Notes under the pieces: model-generated | Told to the model about the DNA's origin: nothing | The model's input: the letters and a program-made list of their open reading frames with translations, nothing else | Databases searched by the model: none | Part shown: positions 20,888 to 29,607 of the stretch, in pieces | Position numbering within the stretch: the stretch's first letter is position 1 | How the letters are laid out: every line of letters begins with the position of its first letter | Translations under genes and position numbers: made by a program | DNA from: an uncultured Trueperaceae bacterium | Lineage (GTDB): Bacteria > Deinococcota > Deinococci > Deinococcales > Trueperaceae | Length of the DNA: 34,282 nucleotides | Reading direction: 5' to 3' | NCBI GenBank assembly: GCA_937911855.1 | Contig: CALDPK010000059.1 | Location: 1-34,282, forward strand

Positions 20888-23451
20888 TCAGCGCCTCCCT
20901 CGTCTTCGGCAGCTTCCACGTCATCTTCAGTACCGTCGTCTTCCTCACCGTTGTCAGCATCTTCTTCACCGTTGTCTTCTCCGTTACCGCCGGCGTCACC
21001 AGCTTCACCGTTGCCATCTGCGCCGTCGTCTTCGCCTTCCGCGCCATCATCCGCCTGATCCTGGGCACCGTCTTCGCCGGCTGTTTCCGTGTCCTCGGTC
21101 GTCTCATTCATGTGGCGGAATGACACGGGGGATTGCGGACCGCCGGGCTGTGGGGCCGTGGTCTGCTGCTCTTCAGCCTCAGCGTCGGTGAATGGTTCGT
21201 GCAGTGTCCTGCGGAGTGATTCGATCCGGTTCTCAAGCGTCGCGTCCTGCTGCTCGAAGCCGCCGATGATGATGCCGCGGAGCAGGATGTCATCCGGCAG
21301 GAACTCTTCGTCTCCTTCAAGGATTCCGTTCTCTGCGAGTACGTGGACGATGATGTCCACGTAGGCCTGATCGTCGAGGGAGCCGGGCTGATCGGGTGGC
21401 ATGGATGTGTGCGCCTGGAAGTAGAGCCAGTCGACCGGGTGGCCGCCCCAGCGCTCCATGAACACCGGACCTGCAAGTGGCGGGGCGTCGACACCGTGCA
21501 AGGTCGGGCCGTGGCACATGGCGCAGTTGCTGGCGTACAGGCTCGCGCCTCGTTCGGCTGCAGTTCCTTCTGTTTCCTGAGCGTTACCGTTCTCACCGTT
21601 GCCGCCGTCTGCCTGCTCGCCACCGTCGCCTGATTCTTCGCTGTCGGTGGATTCTCCCCCGCTGTCTCCGCCCCCGTTGCCGTTGTTGAGGGACATGTCG
21701 CTCATTTCATCCTCGTCGGCGGTGAGTTCTTCGTCGCCGCTGGGGTAGTCGTTCAGAGCCAGGAGGTGGGCGACGATGTTGACGTAGGTTTCCTCGTCGA
21801 GCGAACCGGGTTCATCCTGTGGCATCTCGGTTGAGGTGTAATCGAACAGGTCCCAGACGGTGTCGTAGCTGCCCTCGAGGGCGCCGTCGACGAGGGGCGG
21901 ATCGCCCGCGCCGTCGTCGCCGTGGCAGCTGGCGCAGCTGGCACTGTAGTCTTCCGAGCCGGTTTCTGCCTGCTCGTCGGTGTACCAGGCGTCGTCGCCG
22001 TTGCCATCAGATGAATCTGCGTCGTCGCCGTTCTCTTCGCCGTTGCCTTCGCCGTCGCCGTTACCGTCGTTCTCGCCGTTGCCGGCCGAGTCACCTTCTG
22101 CGGCACCATCTTCGCCGTTACCGTTACCTTCAGCGTCCTGGTCAGAGCCGCCATCGCCGTTGCCGGATTCTTCGCCTTCTGCACTCGCGCCACCGTTGCC
22201 ATTTGTTTCGCCACCCTGCCCGTCCTGTCCTGCGCCGCTGACATCCGGGGAGTCGGCGAGCTGGGCGATGCGGAGGTGCACCGGCACGGTCTGGTTCTGA
22301 ACTACCTGGGCGTCTACCCGGTGACTGAAGTTCCCGAGTGACGCTGCGAACACGTAACTGCCCGGTTCAAGGCCGGTGAGGGTTCCCGTGCCGCCCTGCA
22401 GCTGGCCGAGGTAGCCCATAGGCCCGAGCACGTGCACCGTGGCGCTCTCCGGTTCAACCGTCAGGTCAATCCAGCCCTCGTCTGCGCCAGGCTGACCGTC
22501 AACAGTTTCTTCCAGTTCGAGGGTTTCACCATCGGCTTCTGAGTCGCCGTTGCCATCGGAAGCATCTGCTTCAGCGTCCCCGTTCTCGTCAGCAGCTTCG
22601 TCGGTTGAGGTACCAGCTTCCTCGTCATCGTCGGCTGCCTGTTCGTCGCCTTCGGCCTCGTCACCATTGCCGGCCTGTTCATCGCCGTCAGCTTGGCCGC
22701 CCTCAGCCTGTCCGTCACCTTCAGCTTCGTCGCCGTCGGCCTGCTCTGCGCCCTCACCGTCGCCCTCGTCAGCCTGCTCGTTCTCCCCACCGCCGTCAAA
22801 GCTGATCAAGGTTTCCATGGATTGTGCATCGCCGGACTGGAGTTCGCTGTCTCCGTCGGGCATGCCGTTGAACGCCAGGATGTGCGCGGTTACGTCGTTG
22901 TAAGTTTCCTCGTCGAGGCTGCCGGGGGAATCGAGAGGCATCGTCTGGCTGATCACCTCATAGAGCGCATTGACCGGCATTCCTTCCCACGTTGATGTGA
23001 ACGCGTCGCCAGTCAGGGGCGGCTCGCCGTCCAGCTGGCCGCCGTGGCATTCAGCGCAGTGCTGCGAGAACGATTCCTGACCGCGGTCAGCCTGCTCGGA
23101 CGTGAACACGGACACGGTCTGGTCGTCCGCTTCTTCGTCGTCCCCGTTGCCTTCGGCTGTAACATCCGCCTCTTCACCGTTGCCATTCTCGTCAGCGTCG
23201 GATTCCGCGCCTTCCCCGTTACCGTTACCTTCTGCGGTTTCGTCTCCGTTGCTCTCAGTATCTTCAGTGGTTTCTCCGCCGTTACCGTTGTCGGTGCTCT
23301 CTTCCTGTGCCACGACGTCGCCTCCGCCGTTGCTGCCTCCGATGATGCCTCCATACCAGAGGACAAGACCGACCACGACGAGGCCGAAGACGGCCCAGAG
23401 GACCGTAACCATCGACAACCATCTTCTGCTCGTACGTTCTTCCTGTGCCAT
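20884..23451 (-). CDS. membrane-anchored tri-haem cytochrome c with acidic disordered linkers
   Basis: 855-residue protein. A single N-terminal TM helix (about 11-36: LSMVTVLWAVFGLVVVGLVLWY) anchors it. Three cytochrome c domains follow: C132xxCH136, C506xxCH510 and C643xxCH647. Each has the late MPxxxPGSLD motif with the axial Met, as in cytochrome subunits of alcohol and gluconate dehydrogenases. A PEGA-like beta domain (about 345-415: IDLTVEPESATVHVLGPMGY) lies between haems 1 and 2. The linkers and C-terminal tail are long, built of Gly, Asn, Asp, Glu, Ala and Gln and strongly negative, so they should be disordered. The ATG at 23451 is chosen because the TM helix follows; the longer reading to 23550 crosses the promoter. 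It is first in the dehydrogenase operon and probably carries electrons to the divergent caa3 oxidase. Confidence 0.92.
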   Translation of the reverse strand: MAQEERTSRRWLSMVTVLWAVFGLVVVGLVLWYGGIIGGSNGGGDVVAQEESTDNGNGGETTEDTESNGDETAEGNGNGEGAESDADENGNGEEADVTAEGNGDDEEADDQTVSVFTSEQADRGQESFSQHCAECHGGQLDGEPPLTGDAFTSTWEGMPVNALYEVISQTMPLDSPGSLDEETYNDVTAHILAFNGMPDGDSELQSGDAQSMETLISFDGGGENEQADEGDGEGAEQADGDEAEGDGQAEGGQADGDEQAGNGDEAEGDEQAADDDEEAGTSTDEAADENGDAEADASDGNGDSEADGETLELEETVDGQPGADEGWIDLTVEPESATVHVLGPMGYLGQLQGGTGTLTGLEPGSYVFAASLGNFSHRVDAQVVQNQTVPVHLRIAQLADSPDVSGAGQDGQGGETNGNGGASAEGEESGNGDGGSDQDAEGNGNGEDGAAEGDSAGNGENDGNGDGEGNGEENGDDADSSDGNGDDAWYTDEQAETGSEDYSASCASCHGDDGAGDPPLVDGALEGSYDTVWDLFDYTSTEMPQDEPGSLDEETYVNIVAHLLALNDYPSGDEELTADEDEMSDMSLNNGNGGGDSGGESTDSEESGDGGEQADGGNGENGNAQETEGTAAERGASLYASNCAMCHGPTLHGVDAPPLAGPVFMERWGGHPVDWLYFQAHTSMPPDQPGSLDDQAYVDIIVHVLAENGILEGDEEFLPDDILLRGIIIGGFEQQDATLENRIESLRRTLHEPFTDAEAEEQQTTAPQPGGPQSPVSFRHMNETTEDTETAGEDGAQDQADDGAEGEDDGADGNGEAGDAGGNGEDNGEEDADNGEEDDGTEDDVEAAEDEGGAE

Positions 23452-23511
23452 ATTCCGACCCGTTTCTGCGCGTTTCGGCGTGCTGCGCCCAAGGAGTTTC
23501 CGTTGGCATCG

Positions 23512-23517
23512 AGTATA
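23512..23517 (-). promoter_or_regulatory. -10 of the cytochrome-dehydrogenase operon
   Basis: TATACT on the minus strand, preceded by TTTGCG-type -35 candidates about 15-17 bp upstream. RNA would start near 23505, about 54 nt before the ATG. The rest of the 206-bp divergent gap (23452-23657) shows no strong + strand promoter. Confidence 0.45.
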
Positions 23518-23657
23518 GAAGTGCAGCGCAAACCGCAAACGCAAGCGCACCCACAGTGCTGGTAACCGTTATCACCCGTTGCCGTCCGGTACATCCAACC
23601 GACTGCAACGCAGCACGCATTACCGGTACATATCCTGGTTCTAGACTCGGAGCCACA

Positions 23658-24689
23658 ATGATTTCCGCTGACAGGCATCACCGAAACGAAAGGCGGAGCT
23701 GGCGCAGAACTCTCACTGCGGCAGGCTGGCTGGCGCCCCTGACGCTGCTTGCGGGCTGCGGCAACGAGCTCGCCCTGAATCCCCAGGGTCCAGGCGCCCG
23801 GGCGCTCGCTGAGAGCTGGTGGATCCTTTACTGGGCAGCCGTGGCAGTGGTTCTTATCGTTTTCGTGCTCCTGGGGATAGCCGTCTACCGCAGGCGCCGC
23901 GAAAACGTCGATGAAGCCACGATGGAACGTCGCGGCAAAGCCATGCTCGTTTGGGGCGGCGGGGTGATCCCGCTCGTGATCCTGATAGGAACGACCTTCT
24001 TCATACTCGTGGGGATGCGCACGCTTGAAGCCAGCGCAAACGATGCCGTCAACATCCGCGTCACCGGCCACATGTTCTGGTGGGAACTCGAGTACCTCGA
24101 CGACGGCTTCTCCACTGCCAACGAACTGTACATACCGGTCGGTCAGCCCGTACGCCTCGAGCTGGAATCAGCCGATGTCATCCACTCGTTCTGGGTGCCC
24201 CAGCTGCAGGGAAAGATGGAACTGGTACCCGGCCGCACCAACGAACTGATAATCCAGGCTGACGCGCCCGGAGCCTACTCCGGCTACTGCGCAGAATTCT
24301 GCGGCCAGGGCCATTCGTTCATGCAGCTGATCGTCGTGGCCCAGATGCCTGACGAGTACGAAGCCTGGGTTGAGGAACAGGCAGCAGATGCGCCTGAACC
24401 GGAAACCGAGCTGGCGCAGGAAGGCGCTCGCCTGTTCCAGGAGTTCATCTGTTCCAACTGCCATACCGTGCGTGGCATCTCCGAAGCCGCGGTTGAGGCG
24501 GGCCCGGACCTGACGCACCTGGCGAGCCGCGGCACGCTCGCTGCACGAGCGACTCCGAACACTCGCTCGCAGCTGGCCAACTGGATCCTTGATCCGCAGG
24601 ACATAAAACCCGGCGCCAACATGCCTTCCACGCCCATGACCGGCCAGGAACTGGACGCGCTCATCGCTTTTTTTGGAGTGAGTGAATGA
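23658..24689 (+). CDS. coxB: cytochrome c oxidase subunit II with fused cytochrome c (caa3 type)
   Basis: 343-residue subunit II that takes electrons from cytochrome c into CuA. The signal ends in a lipobox, LTLLAGC, so the N-terminus is probably lipidated. Two TM helices follow (about 55-80 and 95-120). The CuA ligands are H176 (VIHSFW), C211, E213, C215, H219 and M222 in CAEFCGQGHSFM. A C-terminal cytochrome c domain has C265xxCH269 and a late Met in NMPSTPM, which defines the caa3 type. The ATG at 23658 has GGAG 5 nt upstream; the longer reading to 23445 lacks a signal peptide. The stop overlaps the coxA start by 4 bp. Confidence 0.94.
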   Translation: MISADRHHRNERRSWRRTLTAAGWLAPLTLLAGCGNELALNPQGPGARALAESWWILYWAAVAVVLIVFVLLGIAVYRRRRENVDEATMERRGKAMLVWGGGVIPLVILIGTTFFILVGMRTLEASANDAVNIRVTGHMFWWELEYLDDGFSTANELYIPVGQPVRLELESADVIHSFWVPQLQGKMELVPGRTNELIIQADAPGAYSGYCAEFCGQGHSFMQLIVVAQMPDEYEAWVEEQAADAPEPETELAQEGARLFQEFICSNCHTVRGISEAAVEAGPDLTHLASRGTLAARATPNTRSQLANWILDPQDIKPGANMPSTPMTGQELDALIAFFGVSE

Positions 24690-26626
24690 ACCGCACGACC
24701 GGAGTGCATCAGGAGAACTACCAGGGTTACACGCCTGACAAGGAGGCGCTGGAACGCGCCTGGGACCGGCCACCGGGCATACGCGGGACATTGATGGTGG
24801 TGAACCACCGGACGGTGGGGCGCCGCTTCCTGACTACCGGCATAATCTTCATGATCCTGGGTGGCATCCAGGCGCTGATGATGCGCACCCAGCTGGCCCA
24901 GCCGGAGCTGGACGTGATCAGCGCCGAGCTGTTCCAGCAGCTGTTCAGCATGCACGGCACGACGATGATGTTCCTGTTCGCCGTGCCGATCTTTGAGGGT
25001 GTCGCCATGTACCTCATCCCGCTGATGGTCGGCGCGCGCGATATGAGCATGCCCAGGCTGTCAGCGTTCGGGTACTGGCTGTACCTCATCGCTGGCGTCA
25101 CGTTGTTCACTGCCTTCTTCCTGGGTGTCGCGCCTGATGCGGGTTGGTTTGCTCATGCGCCATTGTCATCTGACCGAAGTTTCACGCCGCAGATGGGGAT
25201 GGACGTCTGGGCGACCGCCATCAGCCTGCTTGAGATATCGGCGCTCGCGGCTGCGGTCGAGATTGTCGTGACCACCTTGAAGATGCGCGCGCCGGGCATG
25301 ACGCTCAGCCGCATGCCGGTGCTGGTCTGGGCGATGCTCGTCATGGCGATGATGATCATCGTGGCCATGCCTGCCGTGCTGCTCGCGTCCATCACCATCG
25401 CCATGGACCGCATGGCCGGCACACATTTCTTCAATGCCTCGATGGGCGGCGATCCCGTCCTGTACAAACACCTGTTCTGGTTCTTCGGTCACCCGGAGGT
25501 GTACATCATCTTCGTGCCCGCACTGGGTGTGGTCGCGATGGTTCTCATGGCGATGGTCCGCCGCCCGATCATCGGTTACACGCTGGTGACCATGGCGCTC
25601 GTGGCGATGGGCGTGCTGTCATTCGGTTTGTGGGCGCATCACTTCTTCGCTGTGGGGCTCCCGCCGATCGTCATGTCGTTCTTCGCAGTTGCCAGTGTCA
25701 TGGTTGCCATACCGAGCGGCATCCACATCTTCAGTTTCCTGGCGACGAGTTGGTACGGCAGGCCCAGGTTCGACACGCCGTTCCTGTTCCTCATCGGTTT
25801 CGTACTGATCTTCATGGCTGGCGGTGTGACCGGCGTCATGCTTGCTGCCGTGCCGGTGAACCTGCAGGTGCACGACTCGTACTTCGTGGTGGCGCACCTG
25901 CATTACGTGCTCATTGGCGGGGCCGTTTTCCCGCTGTTCGCGGGCCTCTATTACTGGTACCCGAAGATCACCGGGCGCATGCTCAACGAGCGGCTGGGCC
26001 GCTGGCAGTTCTGGCTGATGTTCATCGGCATGAACGTCACCTTCTTCATCCAGCATCACCTGGGCCTGACCGGCATGAGCCGCCGCATCCAGACGTACAG
26101 CGCGGACACGGGCTGGGGAACCCTGAACATGATCTCCACCATCGGCTCCTACATACTGGGCATCGGAATATTCCTGTTCGTAGTGAACGTGATCGTCACC
26201 AGGCGCAACGGCAAGAAAGCCGAGGCCGACCCGTGGGGCGGCCCTACCCTGGAATGGGCGCTGCCTTCGCCGCCACCTTCGTACAACTGGCATTACCTTC
26301 CGGTCGTCCGAAGCCGCTACCCGATGTGGGAAGCACCGCAGGCGCCAGAAGGAGTCGATACCGCTGCTGACCGCGGAATCCGTGGACTGCCTCAGTTCGA
26401 TGACAGCGTAAGGGAGACGTGGGGCACCAGCATCATCAGCGCCGAGCCGGAAAGTCGCGTCGACCTGCCCGGACCCAGCATCTGGCCGCTCCTGGCCGCC
26501 CTGTCAGTTGCGGTTGCGTTCATCGGCCTGATGTGGTCGTTCTGGGCAGTACCGATCGGGGCATTCCTGTTCTACCTGTCGATGATCGGCTGGCACTGGC
26601 CGTTCAACAAGGAGCTGGCGACATGA
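24686..26626 (+). CDS. coxA: cytochrome c oxidase subunit I (haem-copper)
   Basis: 646-residue catalytic subunit with 12 core TM helices, which reduces O2 and pumps protons. Haem a ligands are H90 (SMHGTTMMF) and H406. CuB ligands are H269 (GHPEVY, with the cross-linked Y273) and H318-H319 (WAHHFF). Haem a3 is bound by H404 (VAHLHYVL). After residue 560 there is a hydrophilic stretch and then two more TM helices (about 595-640), an extension seen in many CoxA/CtaD proteins fused to part of subunit III. That suits the short subunit III that follows. ATGA overlaps link it to coxB and coxC. Confidence 0.95.
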   Translation: MNRTTGVHQENYQGYTPDKEALERAWDRPPGIRGTLMVVNHRTVGRRFLTTGIIFMILGGIQALMMRTQLAQPELDVISAELFQQLFSMHGTTMMFLFAVPIFEGVAMYLIPLMVGARDMSMPRLSAFGYWLYLIAGVTLFTAFFLGVAPDAGWFAHAPLSSDRSFTPQMGMDVWATAISLLEISALAAAVEIVVTTLKMRAPGMTLSRMPVLVWAMLVMAMMIIVAMPAVLLASITIAMDRMAGTHFFNASMGGDPVLYKHLFWFFGHPEVYIIFVPALGVVAMVLMAMVRRPIIGYTLVTMALVAMGVLSFGLWAHHFFAVGLPPIVMSFFAVASVMVAIPSGIHIFSFLATSWYGRPRFDTPFLFLIGFVLIFMAGGVTGVMLAAVPVNLQVHDSYFVVAHLHYVLIGGAVFPLFAGLYYWYPKITGRMLNERLGRWQFWLMFIGMNVTFFIQHHLGLTGMSRRIQTYSADTGWGTLNMISTIGSYILGIGIFLFVVNVIVTRRNGKKAEADPWGGPTLEWALPSPPPSYNWHYLPVVRSRYPMWEAPQAPEGVDTAADRGIRGLPQFDDSVRETWGTSIISAEPESRVDLPGPSIWPLLAALSVAVAFIGLMWSFWAVPIGAFLFYLSMIGWHWPFNKELAT

Positions 26627-27222
26627 GCACCCGCACCCTGCACACTCCCACGCTCAAGAAGCACACACTGGGACCGAAGAACGTCATCTGGTGGGGCATG
26701 GTCGGCCTGATAACCATCGAAACCGTCGTGGTGTCCGGCCTGATAGCCATGTACTTCTACCTCAAGCTCTACAATCCCGCCTGGCCGCCGGAGGACATCG
26801 ACCCGCCGCACCTGCTGCTGCCGTCGATCAACACGCTCGTGCTGCTCGCCAGCGGCGTGGCCATGCGCATCGCTGACCAGGGCGGCAAGCACGAGCGGCG
26901 CGGTCAGCTGCTGATCGGCCAGGCAACGGCCCTCACCCTGGCGGTCGTGTTCCTGTCACTCAAATGGTTCGAGTACAGCGGCTACGATTACGACTGGACC
27001 ACCCACGCTTACGGTTCCATGGTGTACGCGATAACCATCTTCCATGCCGGTCACGTCATCTCGGTCGTGCTGAAGGGCCTGGTGGTGTTCGCGATGGCCG
27101 TCCGCGGCATGTTCACAAGGGAACGACGCCTGGCCCTGGAAGTGAACGGGCTTTACTGGCAGTTCGTGGTGATCATCTGGCTGCCACTGTTCGCCACCCT
27201 CTACGTGGTGCCGTACCTGTGA
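26623..27222 (+). CDS. coxC: cytochrome c oxidase subunit III
   Basis: 199-residue subunit III with five TM helices, short against the seven-helix type; the two missing helices are probably the C-terminal extension of CoxA. Family marks are PPHLLLPSINTLVLLASG, the central W-F-E of LKWFEYSGYDYDWTTHAYGS, the His-rich IFHAGHVISV, and NGLYWQFVVIIWLPLF near the end. The start ATG overlaps the coxA stop (ATGA). It stabilises the oxidase and its proton uptake. Confidence 0.92.
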   Translation: MSTRTLHTPTLKKHTLGPKNVIWWGMVGLITIETVVVSGLIAMYFYLKLYNPAWPPEDIDPPHLLLPSINTLVLLASGVAMRIADQGGKHERRGQLLIGQATALTLAVVFLSLKWFEYSGYDYDWTTHAYGSMVYAITIFHAGHVISVVLKGLVVFAMAVRGMFTRERRLALEVNGLYWQFVVIIWLPLFATLYVVPYL

Positions 27223-27238
27223 TGGAAGGAGGCGCGGC

Positions 27239-27619
27239 ATGAGCTCGGAAACACACAAGCAGCCGGTCAACGCCCAACCCGTGCGGCCGTTCTTCGCGAT
27301 GCTCGGCGGACTGCTGGCCTGGCTGTTCAGCTTCATCGCCCTCTGGGGCCTGAGTGAGATCGACTGCAACTCAGGCCTGCTCGCGTTCCAGGTGTTCGGC
27401 CTGCCCGCAGTACGCGTCATAGGCATAGCCCTCACGCTCGTAGCGTCATTCACAGCTGTGGCAGCCGGTCAGGTTGCACTCCTGAACGCCGGGCCGGACG
27501 CGAACCCCGGGAACGACCGGCCGTTCATAGTCCGCGCAGGGGCCGTCCTCAACGGGCTGTTCGCGATCGCCATCATCGCCGGCGGCCTTCCTTACCTGAT
27601 CCTGAGCACCTGCACTTAA
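27239..27619 (+). CDS. three-TM membrane protein in the oxidase operon
   Basis: 126 residues with three TM helices: FFAMLGGLLAWLFSFIALWG, AVRVIGIALTLVASFTAVAA and LNGLFAIAIIAGGLPYLIL. A Cys in EIDCNSG and another near the C-terminus (STCT) lie in the loops or tail. I recognise no family. The position between coxC and ctaG, with a good AAGGAGG site and tight spacing on both sides (16 and 3 bp), suggests an accessory or subunit IV-like part of the oxidase, or an assembly helper. Confidence 0.75.
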   Translation: MSSETHKQPVNAQPVRPFFAMLGGLLAWLFSFIALWGLSEIDCNSGLLAFQVFGLPAVRVIGIALTLVASFTAVAAGQVALLNAGPDANPGNDRPFIVRAGAVLNGLFAIAIIAGGLPYLILSTCT

Positions 27620-27622
27620 GCG

Positions 27623-28468
27623 ATGTTCGCGCAGCTGCCAGACTGGGTTTTCGCAAGTACCCGCACCGAACCGGCCCTCGTCGTCGGCCTGGGCATAGCG
27701 GCAATGCTGTACGGAGCGGGAGTGACCCGTCTGTGGCGCCGCGCCGGCGTTGGCAGCGGCATCACTGTCTGGCAGGCAGTCGCCTTCGCTACCGGACTCA
27801 TTACTGTGGGCGCCGCTCTGTCACCGTTCCTCGAAGCCGCAGCCAGCATGCTGTTCTCGGCCCACATGCTGCAGCACATGCTGCTGGCTTTCGTCGCTGC
27901 ACCGCTTCTGGCGTGGAGCCTCTCCGGACTGGCGTTCCTGTGGTCGATGCCCGCACCGGTCCTGAAGAATGCGAGTCAGTGGTGGCTGAAAGCGACGGGC
28001 CTGCGGGTGTTCGTCGCCGCCCTGACCCACCCGGTGACGGTGTGGATGCTGTTCGCCCTGACGTTCTGGCTGTGGCACGCTCCGGTCATGTACGAGGCTG
28101 CGCTGGCCAGCCCGGTGCTGCACGCCCTCGAGCACGCCATGATGCTGGGTGCTGCCGGCCTGTTCTGGTGGCTGGTGCTGCAACCGAGCGGCCGCAGGCG
28201 GCTTCCGCATGGCGCAGCGATCCTGTTCACCGTTACCACCATGCTGCAGGGCATGGTCCTCAGTTCGCTGATATCGTTCGCGAACACGCCGCAGTACGGC
28301 ACTTACGTCATGAGTGCGGAGGTGCTCGGCATCTCGGCCCTGGCGGATCAGCAGCTGGCCGGCATGCTGATGCGCACTCCGGCCACGATCATCCTGGTAG
28401 TCACCAGCGTCTGGCTGTTCCTGGTGTGGATCAGTCAGCTGGAACGCCGTGACCTCGAGTTCGGCTGA
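27623..28468 (+). CDS. ctaG: cytochrome c oxidase assembly factor CtaG (caa3 type)
   Basis: 281-residue membrane protein of the caa3_CtaG family with about seven TM helices. Characteristic are the His/Met pairs of SAHMLQHMLLAFVAAPLLAW, FWLWHAPVMYEAAL and LEHAMMLGAAGLFWWLVL, and late ADQQLAGMLMRTPA, which resemble the family's H-M-QH and DQ-AGxxM patterns. These are likely copper-binding residues for delivery of copper to the oxidase. It starts 3 bp after the upstream stop and ends the oxidase operon. The 3' end faces the beta-propeller gene with 3 bp between stops. Confidence 0.9.
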   Translation: MFAQLPDWVFASTRTEPALVVGLGIAAMLYGAGVTRLWRRAGVGSGITVWQAVAFATGLITVGAALSPFLEAAASMLFSAHMLQHMLLAFVAAPLLAWSLSGLAFLWSMPAPVLKNASQWWLKATGLRVFVAALTHPVTVWMLFALTFWLWHAPVMYEAALASPVLHALEHAMMLGAAGLFWWLVLQPSGRRRLPHGAAILFTVTTMLQGMVLSSLISFANTPQYGTYVMSAEVLGISALADQQLAGMLMRTPATIILVVTSVWLFLVWISQLERRDLEFG

Positions 28469-28481
28469 CGCTCAGTCAGCC
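28463..28481. terminator. short hairpin spanning two convergent stop codons
   Basis: GGCTGAC (28463-28469) and GTCAGCC (28475-28481) are perfect 7-bp arms around a 5-nt loop, and they include the stop codons of both ctaG and the convergent gene. No T-run follows, so termination is uncertain. Confidence 0.4.
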
Positions 28482-29524
28482 CCCGGTATGGTGCGCACGT
28501 TCATGTTGTCCGAGCGTGTTGCGACGAGTACGAATTCAGTCCCGTCCTCGACGCGTACCTGCATGATGGCGAGGTTGTCGCCGAGCATGGCGTTCACCAG
28601 CAGGGATTCTTCGTCCAGCCACACGAGTGAGTCGATGAAGTCGTTGTAAAGCCACGATGCGAGCTCCTTGAATTGTGAGTCGACGACCGTGACGACGGTG
28701 CCGGCACTGGCGTTGCCGTAACTGATCCAGGCGTGGCGGTCGCCTGAGGGGCTGCTGACGAAGACCGGGTAATAGTCGTTGCTGGCGTCCAGGGCGGTCT
28801 GTTCGGCCGTGACCGGGTTCATGAGTTTGAGGCGGTCCTGGCCGCCGACGATGACGTCGTCGCCGTGCCAGCCGAGTGCTTCGCCGGCTTCGAGTGGGTA
28901 GCTGTTGCCGCTGGCCGGGTCGATGACGGTCACGAACCCGTCCTGCATGGTTGCGAACCAGCCGGTCTCCGGGTGCAGGTGTACGCCCAGGCCCCTGCCG
29001 AGGTTAACGGGTTCGGGGTTGCCTGCTTCGAAGCGGAAGATGACGCCGTCACCGTCGGCTTCGAAGCCCTGGGCCAGGAGCGCAGTCTCGTCCGGGTGCC
29101 AGGCGATGTCGAACCCGCCGGCGACGCGGGTGCTGCCTGCGGCACTGGGGATGGTCCATTCTTCGACTGTGAGCCGTGATTCAACGTCCATGATGCGGAC
29201 GAGCCAGTTCCAGGTTTCGGGCAGCTCGTCGGCGCTCCAGTCGATGATGGTGTCGTTGACGAAGTGCGCCAGGAACCGGCCTGATGGCGAGGGTTGCGGG
29301 TCCCATTCGTCCTCGTCAGGCGTGAAGGTGAGCCGTATCTCTGAACCGTCGCGGTAGAGGAACAGTTCGTTCTGGTGCAGCGGGTTGCCGGATGGTCCGG
29401 TGGCGGGTTCGGCCCGCAGGCGGTTGCTTGCGAAGACGAACTCCTGCGCAGCAGCCGTACTGAGCAGTGCCGCTGTGGCGAGCGCAATTACGCCGGCGGT
29501 CTTCAGGTGTTGGCGGTAAGTCAT
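28472..29524 (-). CDS. exported TolB-like beta-propeller protein
   Basis: 350 residues with a signal peptide (LKTAGVIALATAALLSTAAA, cleavage likely at AQEF). The mature part is built of beta-propeller blades of the WD40-like/TolB N-terminal kind: FVFASNR, LTFTPDEDEWDPQPSPSGRFLA, FDIAWHPDETALLAQG, VFVSSPSGDRHAWIS. Such domains bind proteins or peptides. No catalytic residues are seen. CAGGAG lies 7 nt upstream of the ATG. It is a single gene, and the next minus-strand gene upstream is sppA. Confidence 0.8.
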   Translation of the reverse strand: MTYRQHLKTAGVIALATAALLSTAAAQEFVFASNRLRAEPATGPSGNPLHQNELFLYRDGSEIRLTFTPDEDEWDPQPSPSGRFLAHFVNDTIIDWSADELPETWNWLVRIMDVESRLTVEEWTIPSAAGSTRVAGGFDIAWHPDETALLAQGFEADGDGVIFRFEAGNPEPVNLGRGLGVHLHPETGWFATMQDGFVTVIDPASGNSYPLEAGEALGWHGDDVIVGGQDRLKLMNPVTAEQTALDASNDYYPVFVSSPSGDRHAWISYGNASAGTVVTVVDSQFKELASWLYNDFIDSLVWLDEESLLVNAMLGDNLAIMQVRVEDGTEFVLVATRSDNMNVRTIPGAD

Positions 29525-29607
29525 GGGACGCTCCTGGTCGTGAGTTCTGGTCAGGTAACGCGATATTAGCGTCCTGCTCCAGCTGGCACCGTGCCTGGGT
29601 ATCCGGT

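Noticed and set aside
21600..22800. Short repeated GC-rich units that look like a tandem-repeat or CRISPR-like array
   Set aside because: The units vary in length and are explained by coding for Gly/Asn/Asp/Glu-rich linkers; there is no fixed repeat or unique spacer pattern.
20884..23565. Long open frames on the + strand opposite the tri-haem cytochrome gene (for example 21819-22241, 22550-22903 and 23044-23565)
   Set aside because: They are mirror images of GNGDGE-type low-complexity codons, rich in Arg/Ser/Pro, without ribosome-binding sites or family motifs. The minus-strand frame has TM, haem and operon evidence.
23445..23657. N-terminal extension of coxB to 23445
   Set aside because: It would overlap the divergent operon's start and promoter, and the real lipoprotein signal and ribosome-binding site fit 23658.
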